DNA from: Clostridiales bacterium
GTDB taxonomy: Bacteria > Bacillota > Clostridia > Saccharofermentanales > Saccharofermentanaceae
Assembly: GCA_017551865.1 (NCBI GenBank)
Contig: JAFZKB010000018.1
Span: 1 to 43,704, forward strand
Length of the DNA stretch: 43,704 bases
Reading direction: 5' to 3'
Below are positions 34,226-43,581 of the stretch, one piece after another (the first letter of the stretch is position 1; every line of letters starts with the position of its first letter). A program made the position numbers and the translations under genes. The notes beneath the pieces were generated by a model. That model was not told the origin of the DNA and made no database searches. It saw nothing but the letters and a program-made list of their open reading frames with translations.

Positions 34226-35418
34226 TTATACGATCTATCGAACTTCAGAACTTTAGAAATTACAGAAGGCTTGATCTTAAGGTCGAGCCTTCTGTTAATG
34301 TTTTTTACGGTTCAAATGCGCAGGGCAAGACTAATGTTCTGGAGTCGATCTATCTTTGTACATCTACTCATTCCCACAGAACGACGAAGGACAGTGAGAT
34401 GATCCTTCACGGAGAACACAGCTACAAGGTAAAACTGAAGCTGACCTCTTCTTTTCATGCGTACGATGAGTCCGTTTCCGTCGTTTATGAGGATGGTCAG
34501 GGAGATCTTTCCTCAGTAAAACGTCCGAAAAAGACGGTTTTCCACGATGATGTGCCTTTTGAGAAAACATCTGAATATTTCGGCATTTTTAACGCTGTTA
34601 TTTTTGCCCCTGAGGATCTGATGCTCATTAAGGAAGGTCCCTCGATCAGAAGAAAGTACTTAAATGTCCTTCTTTCCCAGGTAAAACCGTCGTATTATCA
34701 CGAACTGAGTAATTATGTACGTTTCCTCATGAATAGAAACAGGATCATCAAGAACGGCCGTTCCGGCAATAATAAGATCCTTTCTGAAAAGATCCGTGAG
34801 GAGATGTCCATCTGGCATGAACCGATGGCCAGATCAGCGGCGAAGATCATGTATGACAGATACCTCTTCTCTCTTCGTATCGACAAATTTGCGAAGATCC
34901 ATCACGAGAAGATATCTAACGGCGCGGAATCTCTTTTCGTGAAGTATAAGACCTGTATTCCCATCGAAAAGCTGGAGAATTATAACGAGGAAGAAGTGGT
35001 CTCACTTCTCATCCAGAAATGGGAGAATTCCCTGGAGGATGATTTTATCCACGGAACGACCGGAAACGGTCCCCAGAGGGACGATCTTCTTATGTCTTTG
35101 GATGGAGATGGTCTTCGTATGTTCGCATCGCAGGGACAGCAGAGATCGGCGGCTCTTTCCATGAAGCTTGCTGAACTGGATATTGTCCGTGAAGAGACGA
35201 ATGACTCCCCTGTACTCCTTCTCGACGATGTTTTCGGGGAGCTGGATGCCAGCCGAAGAAAGTGTCTTCTTTCCGAGATCGGGGATGCCCAGATCTTTAT
35301 CACATGTACGGATAAATCCTTTATCGAGCAGGAATTGGCCGATTCCCTCGAAAAAGCCTCAAAAATAGCCTTCTTCGAGGTGGTTGAGGGATCCGTCCGA
35401 AGAATAGAAAACGGGTAG
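34222..35418 (+). CDS. recF: DNA replication/repair protein RecF
   Basis: A 398-residue SMC-like ATPase that loads RecA at single-strand gaps. It has IRSIELQNFRNYRRLDL, Walker A GSNAQGKTN, the signature region MFASQGQQRSAALSMKLAEL, and Walker B SPVLLLDDVFGELD. It is about 30 residues longer than typical, mostly at the C terminus. Its ATG lies inside the dnaN stop (ATGA), so the two are translationally coupled. Confidence 0.97.
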   Translation: MIIRSIELQNFRNYRRLDLKVEPSVNVFYGSNAQGKTNVLESIYLCTSTHSHRTTKDSEMILHGEHSYKVKLKLTSSFHAYDESVSVVYEDGQGDLSSVKRPKKTVFHDDVPFEKTSEYFGIFNAVIFAPEDLMLIKEGPSIRRKYLNVLLSQVKPSYYHELSNYVRFLMNRNRIIKNGRSGNNKILSEKIREEMSIWHEPMARSAAKIMYDRYLFSLRIDKFAKIHHEKISNGAESLFVKYKTCIPIEKLENYNEEEVVSLLIQKWENSLEDDFIHGTTGNGPQRDDLLMSLDGDGLRMFASQGQQRSAALSMKLAELDIVREETNDSPVLLLDDVFGELDASRRKCLLSEIGDAQIFITCTDKSFIEQELADSLEKASKIAFFEVVEGSVRRIENG

Positions 35419-35422
35419 AAAA

Positions 35423-35453
35423 TTGACCGTTCTGACCCCTTTTATGGTATAAT
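35423..35453 (+). promoter_or_regulatory. Promoter of remB-gyrB
   Basis: An extended -10 TGGTATAAT (35445-35453) has TTGACC at 35423-35428, a long 19-base spacer. It lies 37 bases before the remB start, just after recF. Confidence 0.6.
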
Positions 35454-35490
35454 AATAGGGTTATAACAGAAGGAAATAAGGGGCGTTTAG

Positions 35491-35745
35491 ATGTTCGTTC
35501 ATATTGGCGGAGAATATACGATCCTGATCGATTCGGTGATCGGCCTTATAGACCTTGATACGGTGCTGGCTTCTTCTACGGATATGAAGGCTTTTCTAAA
35601 GCAGCAGGAGGATGAGAATATCCTGGAATATGTCTCGGAAGAGATCCCCAGATCTCTGATCCTCACTGACGATCGGACCTATGTGTCCCCTCTTTCGGTT
35701 CAGACACTGAAAAAAAGGATCGAAAACGCACGATCAAATGCCTGA
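35491..35745 (+). CDS. remB: RemB/YaaB-like extracellular matrix regulator (DUF370)
   Basis: An 84-residue protein of the DUF370 family beginning MFVHIGGEYTILIDSVIGLIDLD, with ILTDDRTYVSPLSVQTLKKR. Bacillus subtilis RemB (YaaB) sits in the same place, between recF and gyrB, and belongs to a family of small DNA-binding regulators of matrix genes. AGGGG precedes the ATG. Position and sequence together make the call firm; its targets here are unknown. Confidence 0.9.
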   Translation: MFVHIGGEYTILIDSVIGLIDLDTVLASSTDMKAFLKQQEDENILEYVSEEIPRSLILTDDRTYVSPLSVQTLKKRIENARSNA

Positions 35746-35758
35746 TCCGGATCCGTAA

Positions 35759-37957
<2,199 letters not shown>

Positions 37958-37986
37958 TTCGAAATATCCAACTATAGAATCACGAG

Positions 37987-38020
37987 ACTCCGTTGCAGAA
38001 AACCTACAGCGGAGTTTTTT
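37987..38020 (+). terminator. Intrinsic terminator after gyrB
   Basis: A 9-bp stem (one G-T pair), ACTCCGTTG (37987-37995) with CAGCGGAGT (38007-38015), has an 11-base loop and T6. It lies 30 bases after the gyrB stop codon. Confidence 0.88.
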
Positions 38021-38029
38021 ATCATCGAA

Positions 38030-38045
38030 TGTTTCACGTGAAACA
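38030..38045. other. parS: parS centromere site 1
   Basis: A perfect 16-base palindrome, TGTTTCACGTGAAACA, identical to the ParB-binding consensus. It lies between gyrB and parA. Confidence 0.95.
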
Positions 38046-38073
38046 ATGATAATTCTCCAAATGATACTTTGTA

Positions 38074-38089
38074 TGTTTCACGTGAAACA
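38074..38089. other. parS: parS centromere site 2
   Basis: A second perfect TGTTTCACGTGAAACA, 44 bases from the first measured start to start, or about four helical turns, so both face the same side of DNA. Confidence 0.95.
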
Positions 38090-38220
38090 ATTTAAATGTG
38101 TAATTTGCATTGAACTGTGAAAGATTTTGAATTTTTCTAGTAAAAGTGTAAAGTAACTGACATATAATGACGTTGTTTTTTCTGATACTATTAGAGTAAC
38201 AAAATCGATAAGGAGCACAT

Positions 38221-38982
38221 ATGGCATACGTAATTTCGATCGTAAATCAAAAAGGCGGCGTGGGAAAAACCACAACTGTAGTCAATCTGAGCGCACTTCT
38301 GGCGAAAAAACGCAAGAAAGTCCTCATTATTGATCTGGATCCACAAGGAAATGCGACCAGTGGATATGGTTTTGATAAAGGACAACTGGAAAATACAGTG
38401 TATGATCTTCTCGTAAATGAAGAAGATATCAATAATGTGATTGCAGCCACATCTGTAAAAAATGTGGATATGTGCCCGACAAATATCAATCTGGCCGGCG
38501 CAGAAGTCGAACTGGTATCTGCAATCAGCAGAGAAACCATTTTAAAGAGAGCCATCGAACCGGTATTAGATAAGTATGATTACATTATTATCGATTGCCC
38601 CCCGGCACTCGGATTACTCACAATTAATGCATTAGCTGCATGCGAAGGTGTGATCGTTCCGATCCAGGGCGAATATTATGCACTTGAGGGGCTGACCCAA
38701 CTGATGGATACGATCAATATGATCAAGAAAAAGCTGAATCCGAAGATCGGCATCCTCGGTGTGGTCATTACTATGCATGATCGCCGTACCCAGCTGACAA
38801 AGCAGGTCGTAGAAGAAGTACAGAAGTACTTCGGAGACAAAGTATTCAAGACCTTTATTCCGAGAAATGTCCGACTTGCCGAGGCACCGAGCTATGGTCA
38901 GACGATCGAGGAATATGACCCGAAATCTAAGGGTTCCCTGGCTTATCAGGCCCTGGCAAATGAGGTATTGAAGAGAACATAA
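38221..38982 (+). CDS. parA: Chromosome partitioning ATPase ParA/Soj
   Basis: A 253-residue Walker-type ATPase that works with ParB on origin segregation and can act on DnaA. It has the deviant Walker A KGGVGKTTTVVNLSALLA near residue 12, DLDPQGNATSGYG, DYIIIDCPPALGLLTINALAA and RNVRLAEAPSYGQTIEEYDPKSKG. AAGGAG precedes the ATG. It is followed by parB after 46 bases. Confidence 0.97.
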   Translation: MAYVISIVNQKGGVGKTTTVVNLSALLAKKRKKVLIIDLDPQGNATSGYGFDKGQLENTVYDLLVNEEDINNVIAATSVKNVDMCPTNINLAGAEVELVSAISRETILKRAIEPVLDKYDYIIIDCPPALGLLTINALAACEGVIVPIQGEYYALEGLTQLMDTINMIKKKLNPKIGILGVVITMHDRRTQLTKQVVEEVQKYFGDKVFKTFIPRNVRLAEAPSYGQTIEEYDPKSKGSLAYQALANEVLKRT

Positions 38983-39028
38983 TCACTGACTGTAAACATA
39001 GACAGATATCAATATATGAGGTGATAAC

Positions 39029-39904
39029 ATGGCTGTGAAAAAAGGATTAGGAAAAGGATTAAACGCGCTGCTTCCCGGTGAAGGAATTCCGGAGACACAG
39101 ATGGATTCCGTTGTGGAATTAAAGATCAACGATATCTCGCCGAACAGTGAGCAGCCGAGAAAACGTTTTAATGAAGAAGCACTCCAAGAGCTGGCGGATT
39201 CAATTAAAGAAAACGGCGTGATCCAGCCGATCATTGTGGCGAAAAGAGGTACAGGATATCGTATCGTCGCAGGTGAAAGAAGATGGAGAGCCTCCCGTCT
39301 TGCCGGCATGAAAACGATACCGGCGATCGTGCGTGATCTTACAGACCAGCAGACGATGGAGCAGGCCCTGATCGAGAATATCCAGCGCCAGGATCTCAAT
39401 CCTCTTGAAGAAGCATTTGCTATGGATAATCTCATGAAAGAGCATGGCCTCACACAGGAAGCCCTTGCCAAGAAGCTTGGTAAAAGCCGTCCGGCCATCG
39501 CAAATACATTAAGATTGATAAATATCGATGAATCCCTTCAGGATTTCATCCGGAACGGCGACCTTTCCGCAGGACACGCCAGAGCTCTTCTTGCTATTAC
39601 AGATAAGGAAGAACAGAAAAAAGCAGCCGATATTGTCATGATCAAGGAGCTTAGTGTACGTGAGACGGAAGAGTTTGTGAAGAAGTTCCTGAGCGGAAAT
39701 ACAGCAGCACCTCGTAAAACGCGCGAGAAGGGGTCTTCTGCGGTCGCCATAAGCACAAAGGATGTGGAACACAAACTAGCCTCGTACTACGGCACAAAGG
39801 TCAAATTAAAGCTTAAGGACGAGGTTAAGGGAAGAGGCACGATCGTCATCGAATATTATTCGTACGATGATCTGGATCGGCTTTTGGAAATGATAGACAA
39901 CTGA
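39029..39904 (+). CDS. parB: Chromosome partitioning protein ParB/Spo0J
   Basis: A 291-residue CTP-dependent clamp that loads at parS. It begins KKGLGKGLNALLPG and has the CTPase motifs QPRKRFNEEAL and GERRWRASRLAG, ENIQRQDLNPLEEA, the helix-turn-helix TQEALAKKLGKSRPAIANTLRL, and a C-terminal dimer domain. GAGGTG precedes the ATG. The two parS sites lie upstream of parA, so ParB probably binds its own operon's control region. Confidence 0.97.
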   Translation: MAVKKGLGKGLNALLPGEGIPETQMDSVVELKINDISPNSEQPRKRFNEEALQELADSIKENGVIQPIIVAKRGTGYRIVAGERRWRASRLAGMKTIPAIVRDLTDQQTMEQALIENIQRQDLNPLEEAFAMDNLMKEHGLTQEALAKKLGKSRPAIANTLRLINIDESLQDFIRNGDLSAGHARALLAITDKEEQKKAADIVMIKELSVRETEEFVKKFLSGNTAAPRKTREKGSSAVAISTKDVEHKLASYYGTKVKLKLKDEVKGRGTIVIEYYSYDDLDRLLEMIDN

Positions 39905-39925
39905 TGCCATATACTTTCACCATTT

Positions 39926-39957
39926 GAAGAGGTCTTCCGGTTTCGGAAGGCCTCTTC
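39926..39957 (+). terminator. Hairpin after parB
   Basis: A 14-bp stem (one G-T pair), GAAGAGGTCTTCCG with CGGAAGGCCTCTTC, has a 4-base loop, 22 bases after the parB stop codon. Only a short T-tract follows. Confidence 0.7.
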
Positions 39958-39964
39958 GCTTTAG

Positions 39965-39993
39965 TTGACATCACAAGGTAAAGTTAGTAAAAT
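39965..39993 (+). promoter_or_regulatory. Promoter of tRNA-Ser
   Basis: A perfect TTGACA (39965-39970) and TAAAAT (39988-39993) are spaced by 17 bases, 17 bases before the tRNA 5' end. Confidence 0.85.
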
Positions 39994-40010
39994 TAGCACG
40001 CTATAAAGAT

Positions 40011-40098
40011 GGAGCTGTATCGAAGCGGTCATAACGAGGCGGTCTTGAAAACCGTTTGCCCAAAAGGCACGTGGGTTCGAATCCCACCGGCTCCGCCA
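40011..40098 (+). tRNA. tRNA-Ser (UGA), island attachment site
   Basis: A type II tRNA with a 7-bp acceptor stem (GGAGCTG with CGGCTCC, one G-T pair), anticodon loop CTTGAAA giving anticodon UGA, a long variable arm (GCCCAAAAGGC) and T-arm GTGGGTTCGAATCCCAC. The discriminator G and CCA end are encoded. Its last 23 bases (40076-40098) are repeated at 43389-43411, marking integration of a mobile element. Confidence 0.95.
40076..40098 (+). repeat. attL: 23-base direct repeat, tRNA 3' end
   Basis: The T-arm half and acceptor end of tRNA-Ser, identical base for base to 43389-43411; flanks differ immediately on both sides. This is the typical core of a tyrosine-integrase element in a tRNA gene. 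Confidence 0.92.
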
Positions 40099-40106
40099 AA
40101 TCTCAG

Positions 40107-40148
40107 ATCCTGAAAGCTTGATATATAAGGCTTTCAGGATTTTCTTTT
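40107..40148 (+). terminator. Terminator after tRNA-Ser, carried by the island
   Basis: ATCCTGAAAGCTT pairs with AAGGCTTTCAGGAT (one bulge), followed by TTTCTTTT. As it lies inside the attL boundary, it came with the element and replaces the original terminator. Confidence 0.8.
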
Positions 40149-40165
40149 GCTTAAAACACCGTGTT

Positions 40166-40188
40166 TGACGACAGTTTTGACGACAATT
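40166..40188 (+). repeat. Left arm-type repeat pair
   Basis: Two direct TGACGACA units (40166-40173 and 40178-40185) joined by GTTT, 68 bases inside attL. A near-identical pair with TGACCACA units lies at 43254-43276. Likely integrase arm-binding sites. Confidence 0.55.
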
Positions 40189-40208
40189 ACGATGCATATT
40201 CATGGATT

Positions 40209-40529
40209 CTACGAGACTTCTTGGATGTATTTTTCCATGTTTTCTGCAGACTTCATTTGCATCTTTCTTGAAACATGTCCGTAGACATCGAGCGTGAAAC
40301 TTGCTGTAGCATGTCCCAGATTGCTCTGAACAGTCTTGATATCATCGCCGCTTTCAATCGATGCAACAGCATAGGAGTGGCGCAGATCATGGTATCGTGT
40401 ACTAGGTAAACCAATTGAAGTAGCTACTTTCTTGAAAGCCTTGTAGATAGCGTTTTGTTTCAAGTGTTCTCCCAGTTCATTAGTGAACACAAGATTCCAC
40501 GCATTGTCCCAAGCACCCGATGCTTTCTC
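40209..40529 (-). pseudogene. int: Tyrosine integrase, C-terminal fragment
   Basis: About 107 codons of the C-terminal catalytic end of a phage-type integrase: GAWDNAWNLVFTNELGEHL, then RYHDLRHSYAVASIESG with the HxxR motif, and LGHATASFTLDVYGHVSRKM with the last His and the Tyr nucleophile. Everything before it (arm-binding, core-binding and the first catalytic Arg) is missing. In-frame homology stops near 40529 and a TAG follows at about 40546. The fragment could be read from a GTG at 40490, but it cannot be a working recombinase. It lies next to attL, as is usual for tRNA-integrated elements. Confidence 0.88.
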
Positions 40530-41535
40530 TGTTTTAATACAAAAAGAAAACTATTCTCTTTCATATAAGCTTATAGGTGGAAACAACAAATTATCTGTTC
40601 AACAGACGCAATTTCTTTCGGACAGGAATTCAGAATATTATAGAGAAATTATCCAAGATAATAGAGCTGTTGTATATCAGGATCCTATTGAGAATGTAGA
40701 CATTGTGTATTCAGTCCGAGGAGGGGAAGTAAAAGAAGATATCGTTCTAAAGACACGAGGCCAGCAGAAATCATTTGACTTTGCTGTAAATTGTGAAGGA
40801 GTTTCACCATTTCAGGAAGAGAAAGATATAGTATTCCGCGATACTAATGGAAAAGAAGTCTTTCGGATAGGAAAATTATACGTGATCGATGCCGATGGTA
40901 AGTATTCAGAAGAAGTATCTACTGAACTTGTCAATGAAAATGGCAATACCATAATACGAATTGCCGTTTCCGAAGAGTATCTTTTTGCTGATGATACTGT
41001 CTATCCTGTTGTAATCGACCCAACTATTACAGTAACTGGCGCATCGACTACGTTCGATACTTGTGTAGATGAACAGTATCCATCATCGAATTATTATTCG
41101 AGCCAAAACTTATGGACGGGCGGACAGACCGGAAACAACACAATGCGTACATACATCAAGTTTACGTTGCCTACAGGGATTTCTGCTTCATCAGTAACAT
41201 TCGCAAATCTTAAACTAAAGCGAAACCAGAATGCTGTACCTGGCGTAAAGGCTTATAGAGTAACATCAAGTTGGAGCTCAAGTACGGTTACATGGAATAA
41301 CAAGCCTAGTTATTCTACTAGTGGACCAACGGGTGCGTGCACATCGTTTTCAGGAGATTGGTATCAGATGGATGCCACTTCATTGGTAAAACAATGGTTG
41401 AATGGAACATACACTAATTACGGATTTCTTCTTAAAGAACCCACAGAAACTAACAGCAACCAAAAAACGCGGTGGTATTCTTCGGATGCCCCTTCACCCA
41501 ACAAGCCAGAACTCGTAATAAGATATGGAATTGCA
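40530..41535 (+). pseudogene. DNRLRE-domain RHS/YD-type surface protein, beheaded fragment
   Basis: About 335 codons of the middle of a large wall-associated or RHS-type protein. Residues resembling the region before the propeller (YQDPIENVDIVYSVRGGEVKEDIVLKTRG, then FADDTVYPVVIDPTITV) are followed by a DNRLRE domain (TFDTCVDEQYPSSNYYSSQNLWTGG, MRTYIKFTLPTG, WNNKPSY, YGFLLKE, ending PELVIRYG). There is no signal peptide and no proper start: the open frame begins at 40483 inside antisense integrase sequence. After PELVIRYG the frame becomes junk and stops at 41604. Codons are more AT-rich than in neighbouring chromosomal genes. Confidence 0.75.
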
Positions 41536-42011
41536 TTGCTTCTGAACAAGAAAAGATACTTGATGGTGATTGTGATTGGGATGATGATTGGGATTATGAT
41601 TTAGATAATAATGATGATGGAAGAAACCAAAATTCTAACAGAAATCATCGAACGAAAAACGGTAGAAATGGGGATCTAAACAATAAAAATGTAAAATATG
41701 GCGGTGATGGTGCTTATGTCGGAAAAAATCCCACTAAAAGCGTAGCAGAACTATTGTCCAATAAGGAACTTGATAATGCAAACGCGTACAGGGCGGTTTA
41801 CAATTCACCATTAAAGGGAGAACAGGCGGCTCTTGATGAGTTCTATTCTTTAGGCCCTTCAAATGTAACAACGAAGGCAAATGGAACTATTGTTGGTGTA
41901 TTAAGTGATGGCAGTACGATAAACTATCACTACTCGACCAAGACAAGTGGAAACCCTCCAACTATTGAAATACAGGACACTAATGGATACTATACGAAAA
42001 TACGATATTAG
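41536..42011 (+). pseudogene. C-terminal toxin-like tail of an RHS/polymorphic toxin, out of frame
   Basis: About 158 codons in the -1 frame relative to the DNRLRE fragment. An Asp/Asn-rich linker (DGDCDWDDDWDYDLDNNDDG) leads to a compact C-terminal domain: SNVTTKANGTIVGVLSDGSTINYHYSTKTSGNPPTIEIQDTNGYYTKIRY. The ending, with G-x-P-T-I-E-I and a final KIRY, resembles C-terminal ends of secreted polymorphic nucleases, but I cannot name the family. No start codon with a ribosome site exists, so it is a decayed or orphan toxin module. A putative immunity gene follows after 13 bases. Confidence 0.6.
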
Positions 42012-42024
42012 AAAGGAAAAACGT

Positions 42025-42711
42025 ATGGAATATATAAACAAACTAAGTGTAGGAATTGATATCCATAAAATTATTGGAGTCGAGATAAAGGACTCTCTTT
42101 CAACTCTAATTGTAAATGATGTAAATAGGGTGCCCTATAAGATAATCTTTTCTGGCGTATTGGATAGTCGAATTGGTGTAGATGACATTTATTTAAAACG
42201 TTTATCAGAAATCAAGGATTTTGAATACCTGTCGGGGAAAGTATTTGAAATACTCAATTCAAGCATTGTTTCCAATGTGGAAGAACTATCTGAGGGTGTC
42301 ATACAACCCAACAACTTACACGATTTTATTATTCAGGATAAAATCGAAACTGTCTTTGAAGTAATATGTTACAAAAAACCTATCGTTGTCAGCTCATCAA
42401 AAGATAGAATTCTTAAAAAAACCATGAACAAGTATCAGCAGATTGGTATGAAGTGTAAGGGATGTATGCTTTTCTTTGCAAATGATGCAATCTCATTGGT
42501 GAAAGAAAGTTTCGCAGAAAAAGTGATAGTATCTGAAATTCGAGCTTTTCAACTGATAGAGAATGGGATAGCAGTGTTTGATAAATATCCGGTAGCGGAG
42601 AAAGACTATTCAAAAGAAGGAATTGGAGACATTGTGAATTTTGTCAATAGAGTAAAAAAGCAAGGTACATTATTCGAAATAGTATTTGATGAATTTTCAT
42701 TCGACCCATGA
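42025..42711 (+). CDS. Putative immunity protein, unknown family
   Basis: A 228-residue protein starting MEYINKLSVGIDIHKIIGVE, with AAAGGAAA eight bases before the ATG. It has no signal peptide or membrane helix and looks cytoplasmic, with alternating hydrophobic patterns and two Cys in GMKCKGCMLFF. I recognise no family. Its place directly behind a toxin-like C-terminal tail is the standard position of a polymorphic-toxin immunity gene, and this is the only basis for the call. Unlike its neighbours in the island it is intact. AT-rich codons suggest acquisition with the toxin. Confidence 0.5.
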   Translation: MEYINKLSVGIDIHKIIGVEIKDSLSTLIVNDVNRVPYKIIFSGVLDSRIGVDDIYLKRLSEIKDFEYLSGKVFEILNSSIVSNVEELSEGVIQPNNLHDFIIQDKIETVFEVICYKKPIVVSSSKDRILKKTMNKYQQIGMKCKGCMLFFANDAISLVKESFAEKVIVSEIRAFQLIENGIAVFDKYPVAEKDYSKEGIGDIVNFVNRVKKQGTLFEIVFDEFSFDP

Positions 42712-42819
42712 CTGGATTGCCGCGAAAGAGTGTTACATTCAGAGGAGATGCATAATGGACTGCGGCGAAAAAAGTATAGTCGGATATAATTCCATCAGCA
42801 TCTGGAAAGGAATTGTAAA

Positions 42820-43030
42820 TGGCTAGAAGAAACGAAAAGTACACACCGGAAATGAGAGAACAGACCGCAGCATATATCTGGAGTCCGGCAAATCAGCAAC
42901 AAAGACAGCAAAAGAAATGGGAATAGATGTAAATACCGTCTGTCGATGGGTGCAGGATTACAGAAAGAAGCACAACCTGCCCAGGTATGCTGAAGAAAAA
43001 AGAATAAAGAGAAGTATGCGTATTTTATAG
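42820..43030 (+). pseudogene. IS3-type transposase OrfA remnant, frameshifted
   Basis: A ribosome site (GGAAAGGA) and ATG open MARRNEKYTPEMREQTAAYI; then the frame must shift by one base to continue LESGKSATKTAKEMGIDVNTVCRWVQDYRKKHNLPRYAEEK, an OrfA helix-turn-helix. It ends at a TAG at 43028-43030. Without the shift the frame stops after 35 codons. No OrfB catalytic part is present, so the insertion sequence is dead. Confidence 0.75.
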
Positions 43031-43236
43031 CGCAAAATGATGCAGGCACGCTGTCGGATCGAGAATACCTATTGTTATTACTGCGTGAAAACCCATCCGT
43101 AACACAAGCGGAACTAGCCTCGGTTATGAACATTTCTCGCAGATCCATACAGCTGTTGATGAAAGAACTGACCGAACGGGGTGTCATAGAGAGAGTCGGA
43201 TCCAAGAAGGTTGGGTCGCGGATAGTGAAACAATAG
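42996..43236 (+). pseudogene. Winged-helix C-terminal fragment, AlbA_2-type regulator
   Basis: An open stretch without a start codon encodes the end LSDREYLLLLLRENPSVTQAELASVMNISRRSIQLLMKELTERGVIERVGSKKVGSRIVKQ. This is the winged helix found at the C terminus of AlbA_2 (Schlafen-like, divergent AAA) regulators. The N-terminal part is missing; upstream sequence is the OrfA remnant in another frame. Confidence 0.65.
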
Positions 43237-43253
43237 AAATCTCAGTATCTGGA

Positions 43254-43276
43254 TGACCACAGTTTTGACCACAATT
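43254..43276 (+). repeat. Right arm-type repeat pair
   Basis: Two direct TGACCACA units (43254-43261 and 43266-43273) joined by GTTT, matching the left pair at 40166-40188 except for a C in place of G in each unit. The second unit is also the left arm of an 18-base perfect palindrome, TGACCACAATTGTGGTCA (43266-43283). Confidence 0.55.
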
Positions 43277-43388
43277 GTGGTCAGATAGAATGGAAAAGTT
43301 GGGCTGACTGGTGCTAAAAACGACTGTTTTACATACCAAAAGTGCCTATTTTTGATAAATTTGGCTGAAAACAATGAATTCGTTGTAA

Positions 43389-43411
43389 TTCGAATCCCAC
43401 CGGCTCCGCCA
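43389..43411 (+). repeat. attR: 23-base direct repeat of tRNA-Ser end
   Basis: Identical to 40076-40098, including the CCA. The rest of the tRNA is absent here, so this is the distal junction of the integrated element. The span between the repeats is about 3.3 kb. Confidence 0.92.
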
Positions 43412-43444
43412 TAATGATCATACAATTAGGATATGTATGACTGA

Positions 43445-43483
43445 AAGGACTGGAAATACGACGTTTCCAGTCCTTAGTTTTTT
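43445..43483 (+). terminator. Strong terminator, probably the ancestral tRNA-Ser terminator
   Basis: A perfect 12-bp stem, AAGGACTGGAAA with TTTCCAGTCCTT, has a 7-base loop and then T6. It starts 34 bases after attR, the distance expected for the terminator of the uninterrupted tRNA gene. Confidence 0.88.
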
Positions 43484-43518
43484 GCCTGGAAATGCACAGG
43501 GTAATCTCAGTCTGAAAA

Positions 43519-43527
43519 TGCTATAAT
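43519..43527 (+). promoter_or_regulatory. Extended -10 promoter facing the AraC gene
   Basis: TGCTATAAT is an ideal extended -10; the -35 region is poor. CAGTCTG (43508-43514) and CAGACTG (43533-43539) flank it as an inverted repeat, and a GAAGGA-GAA-TCCTTC hairpin follows. No gene is open downstream on this strand before the AraC gene end, so it may make a short or antisense RNA. Confidence 0.35.
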
Positions 43528-43581
43528 GGAGCCAGACTGAAGGAGAATCCTTCGTCGGGAATATTTTAAGTATTCCATCTA

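Larger units (their letters stand above)
40099..43411. mobile_element. Degraded genomic island in tRNA-Ser
   Basis: A 3.3-kb segment bounded by 23-base direct repeats of the tRNA 3' end, with an integrase fragment at one end, arm-type repeats at both, a toxin/immunity remnant in the middle and a dead insertion sequence. Nearly every gene is broken, so it cannot mobilise itself. Confidence 0.88.

Noticed and set aside
41472..41604. Programmed -1 frameshift joining the DNRLRE fragment to the toxin tail
   Set aside because: I see no slippery heptamer in the overlap, and other genes in the island are broken too, so decay is simpler.
40076..43411. A second tRNA gene at the right repeat
   Set aside because: Only the 3' 23 bases of tRNA-Ser are present; no acceptor 5' arm, D-arm or anticodon arm precedes it.
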